Positions 7,825-8,126 of a stretch of 8,126 bases of DNA are shown piece by piece. Position numbers and translations under genes: made by a program. The stretch is from the NCBI GenBank assembly GCA_937880795.1, contig CALGRQ010000454.1, positions 1-8,126 of the forward strand, in the 5' to 3' direction. Under the pieces are notes generated by a model, which searched no databases, was not told the DNA's origin, and saw only the letters and a program-made list of their open reading frames with translations. Positions within the stretch are counted from its first letter, which is position 1. Each line of letters opens with the position of its first letter. Origin of the DNA: an uncultured Dyadobacter sp. GTDB taxonomy: Bacteria; Bacteroidota; Bacteroidia; Cytophagales; Spirosomataceae.

Positions 7825-8126
7825 TCAGATGTCAAATTGTTTCATTTTATTGTAGAGCGTCTTTCTATCGATATTCAATAAACGTGCAGCTTTACTCTTG
7901 TTAAAGTTGACATCGCGAAGCACTTGCATAATCATATCGTACTCGGCTTCATTGGCAACAGTCTTTAAACTAGGCTTAGAATCGTCCGTTTCCGCTTCCA
8001 TACTGGGGGCTACAACCGGTGGCGGAGTCGTCACCACGGGTTGTTCGTCATCCAAATCCTTTAACTTTCGGTAATTGACGATTTCGAACGGCAACGCTTT
8101 CTCTTCAATCATTTCTCCGTCAGATA
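7825..8126 (-). CDS. NtrC-family sigma-54-dependent response regulator, C-terminal part only
   Basis: The frame is open to the window edge, so this is the 3' end of a longer gene; 99 complete codons plus two bases are visible. The first visible residues, SDGEMIEEKALPFEI, match the conserved end of sigma-54 AAA+ activator domains (the segment after the ELxNVxxRA region, ending in LPxEI). A linker of about 45 residues follows, rich in proline and acidic residues (TTPPPVVAPS, EAETDD). It leads into a Fis-type helix-turn-helix at the C terminus (VNFNKSKAARLLNIDRKTLY) that would bind enhancer-like DNA sites. The full protein would probably be REC-AAA+-HTH (NtrC/AtoC/ZraR type), but the N-terminal domains are outside the window. 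The internal ATG at 8112 is not the real start. The kinase downstream on the same strand is its likely partner. Targets cannot be read from this window. Confidence 0.88.
   Translation of the reverse strand, partial: SDGEMIEEKALPFEIVNYRKLKDLDDEQPVVTTPPPVVAPSMEAETDDSKPSLKTVANEAEYDMIMQVLRDVNFNKSKAARLLNIDRKTLYNKMKQFDI

Noticed and set aside
3627..7978. 12-mer AAACTAGGCTTA shared by the pump gene and the regulator gene
   Set aside because: A shared 12-mer is expected by chance in a window of this size, and both copies lie in unrelated coding sequence.

Overview
The window looks like chromosomal DNA of a Bacteroidota species (Flavobacteriia, Cytophagia or Sphingobacteriia type). This is inferred from moderate GC, the absence of clear Shine-Dalgarno sequences before the starts, a Bacteroidota-style adaptor lipoprotein followed by lysines, and the protein families present. 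It holds six protein genes, two of them cut by the window edges, in two convergent groups. I see no tRNA, rRNA, CRISPR array, insertion sequence or phage gene.

Left half, + strand (1-5435): a three-gene heavy-metal RND efflux cassette in the order outer-membrane factor (TolC/CzcC-like, 5' end missing), periplasmic adaptor lipoprotein (CzcB/CusB-like) and inner-membrane proton-driven pump (CzcA/CusA family, complete, 1033 aa). Together they would form a tripartite channel moving metal cations from periplasm or cytoplasm to the outside. The pump keeps the three acidic residues of the proton relay in TM4. By hand alignment it lacks the CusA methionine triad, so a divalent cation (Zn, Co, Cd, Ni) is a better guess than Cu/Ag.

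Centre (5436-5474): a short gap between convergent genes, containing a GC-rich hairpin that probably ends the efflux transcript.

Right half, - strand (8126-5475, read right to left): the C-terminal end of an NtrC-type sigma-54-dependent response regulator, then a soluble REC-PAS-HisKA-HATPase histidine kinase, then an exported tetratricopeptide-repeat protein only 10 bp downstream of the kinase. This looks like a signalling operon. The kinase has no membrane segment and carries its receiver at the N terminus, so it may act in the middle of a phosphorelay. Nothing in the sequence proves that this system controls the neighbouring efflux genes.

The window is mostly recognisable families. The least explained parts are the exported TPR protein tied to a cytoplasmic kinase and the 93-bp regulator-kinase gap with a perfect palindrome.
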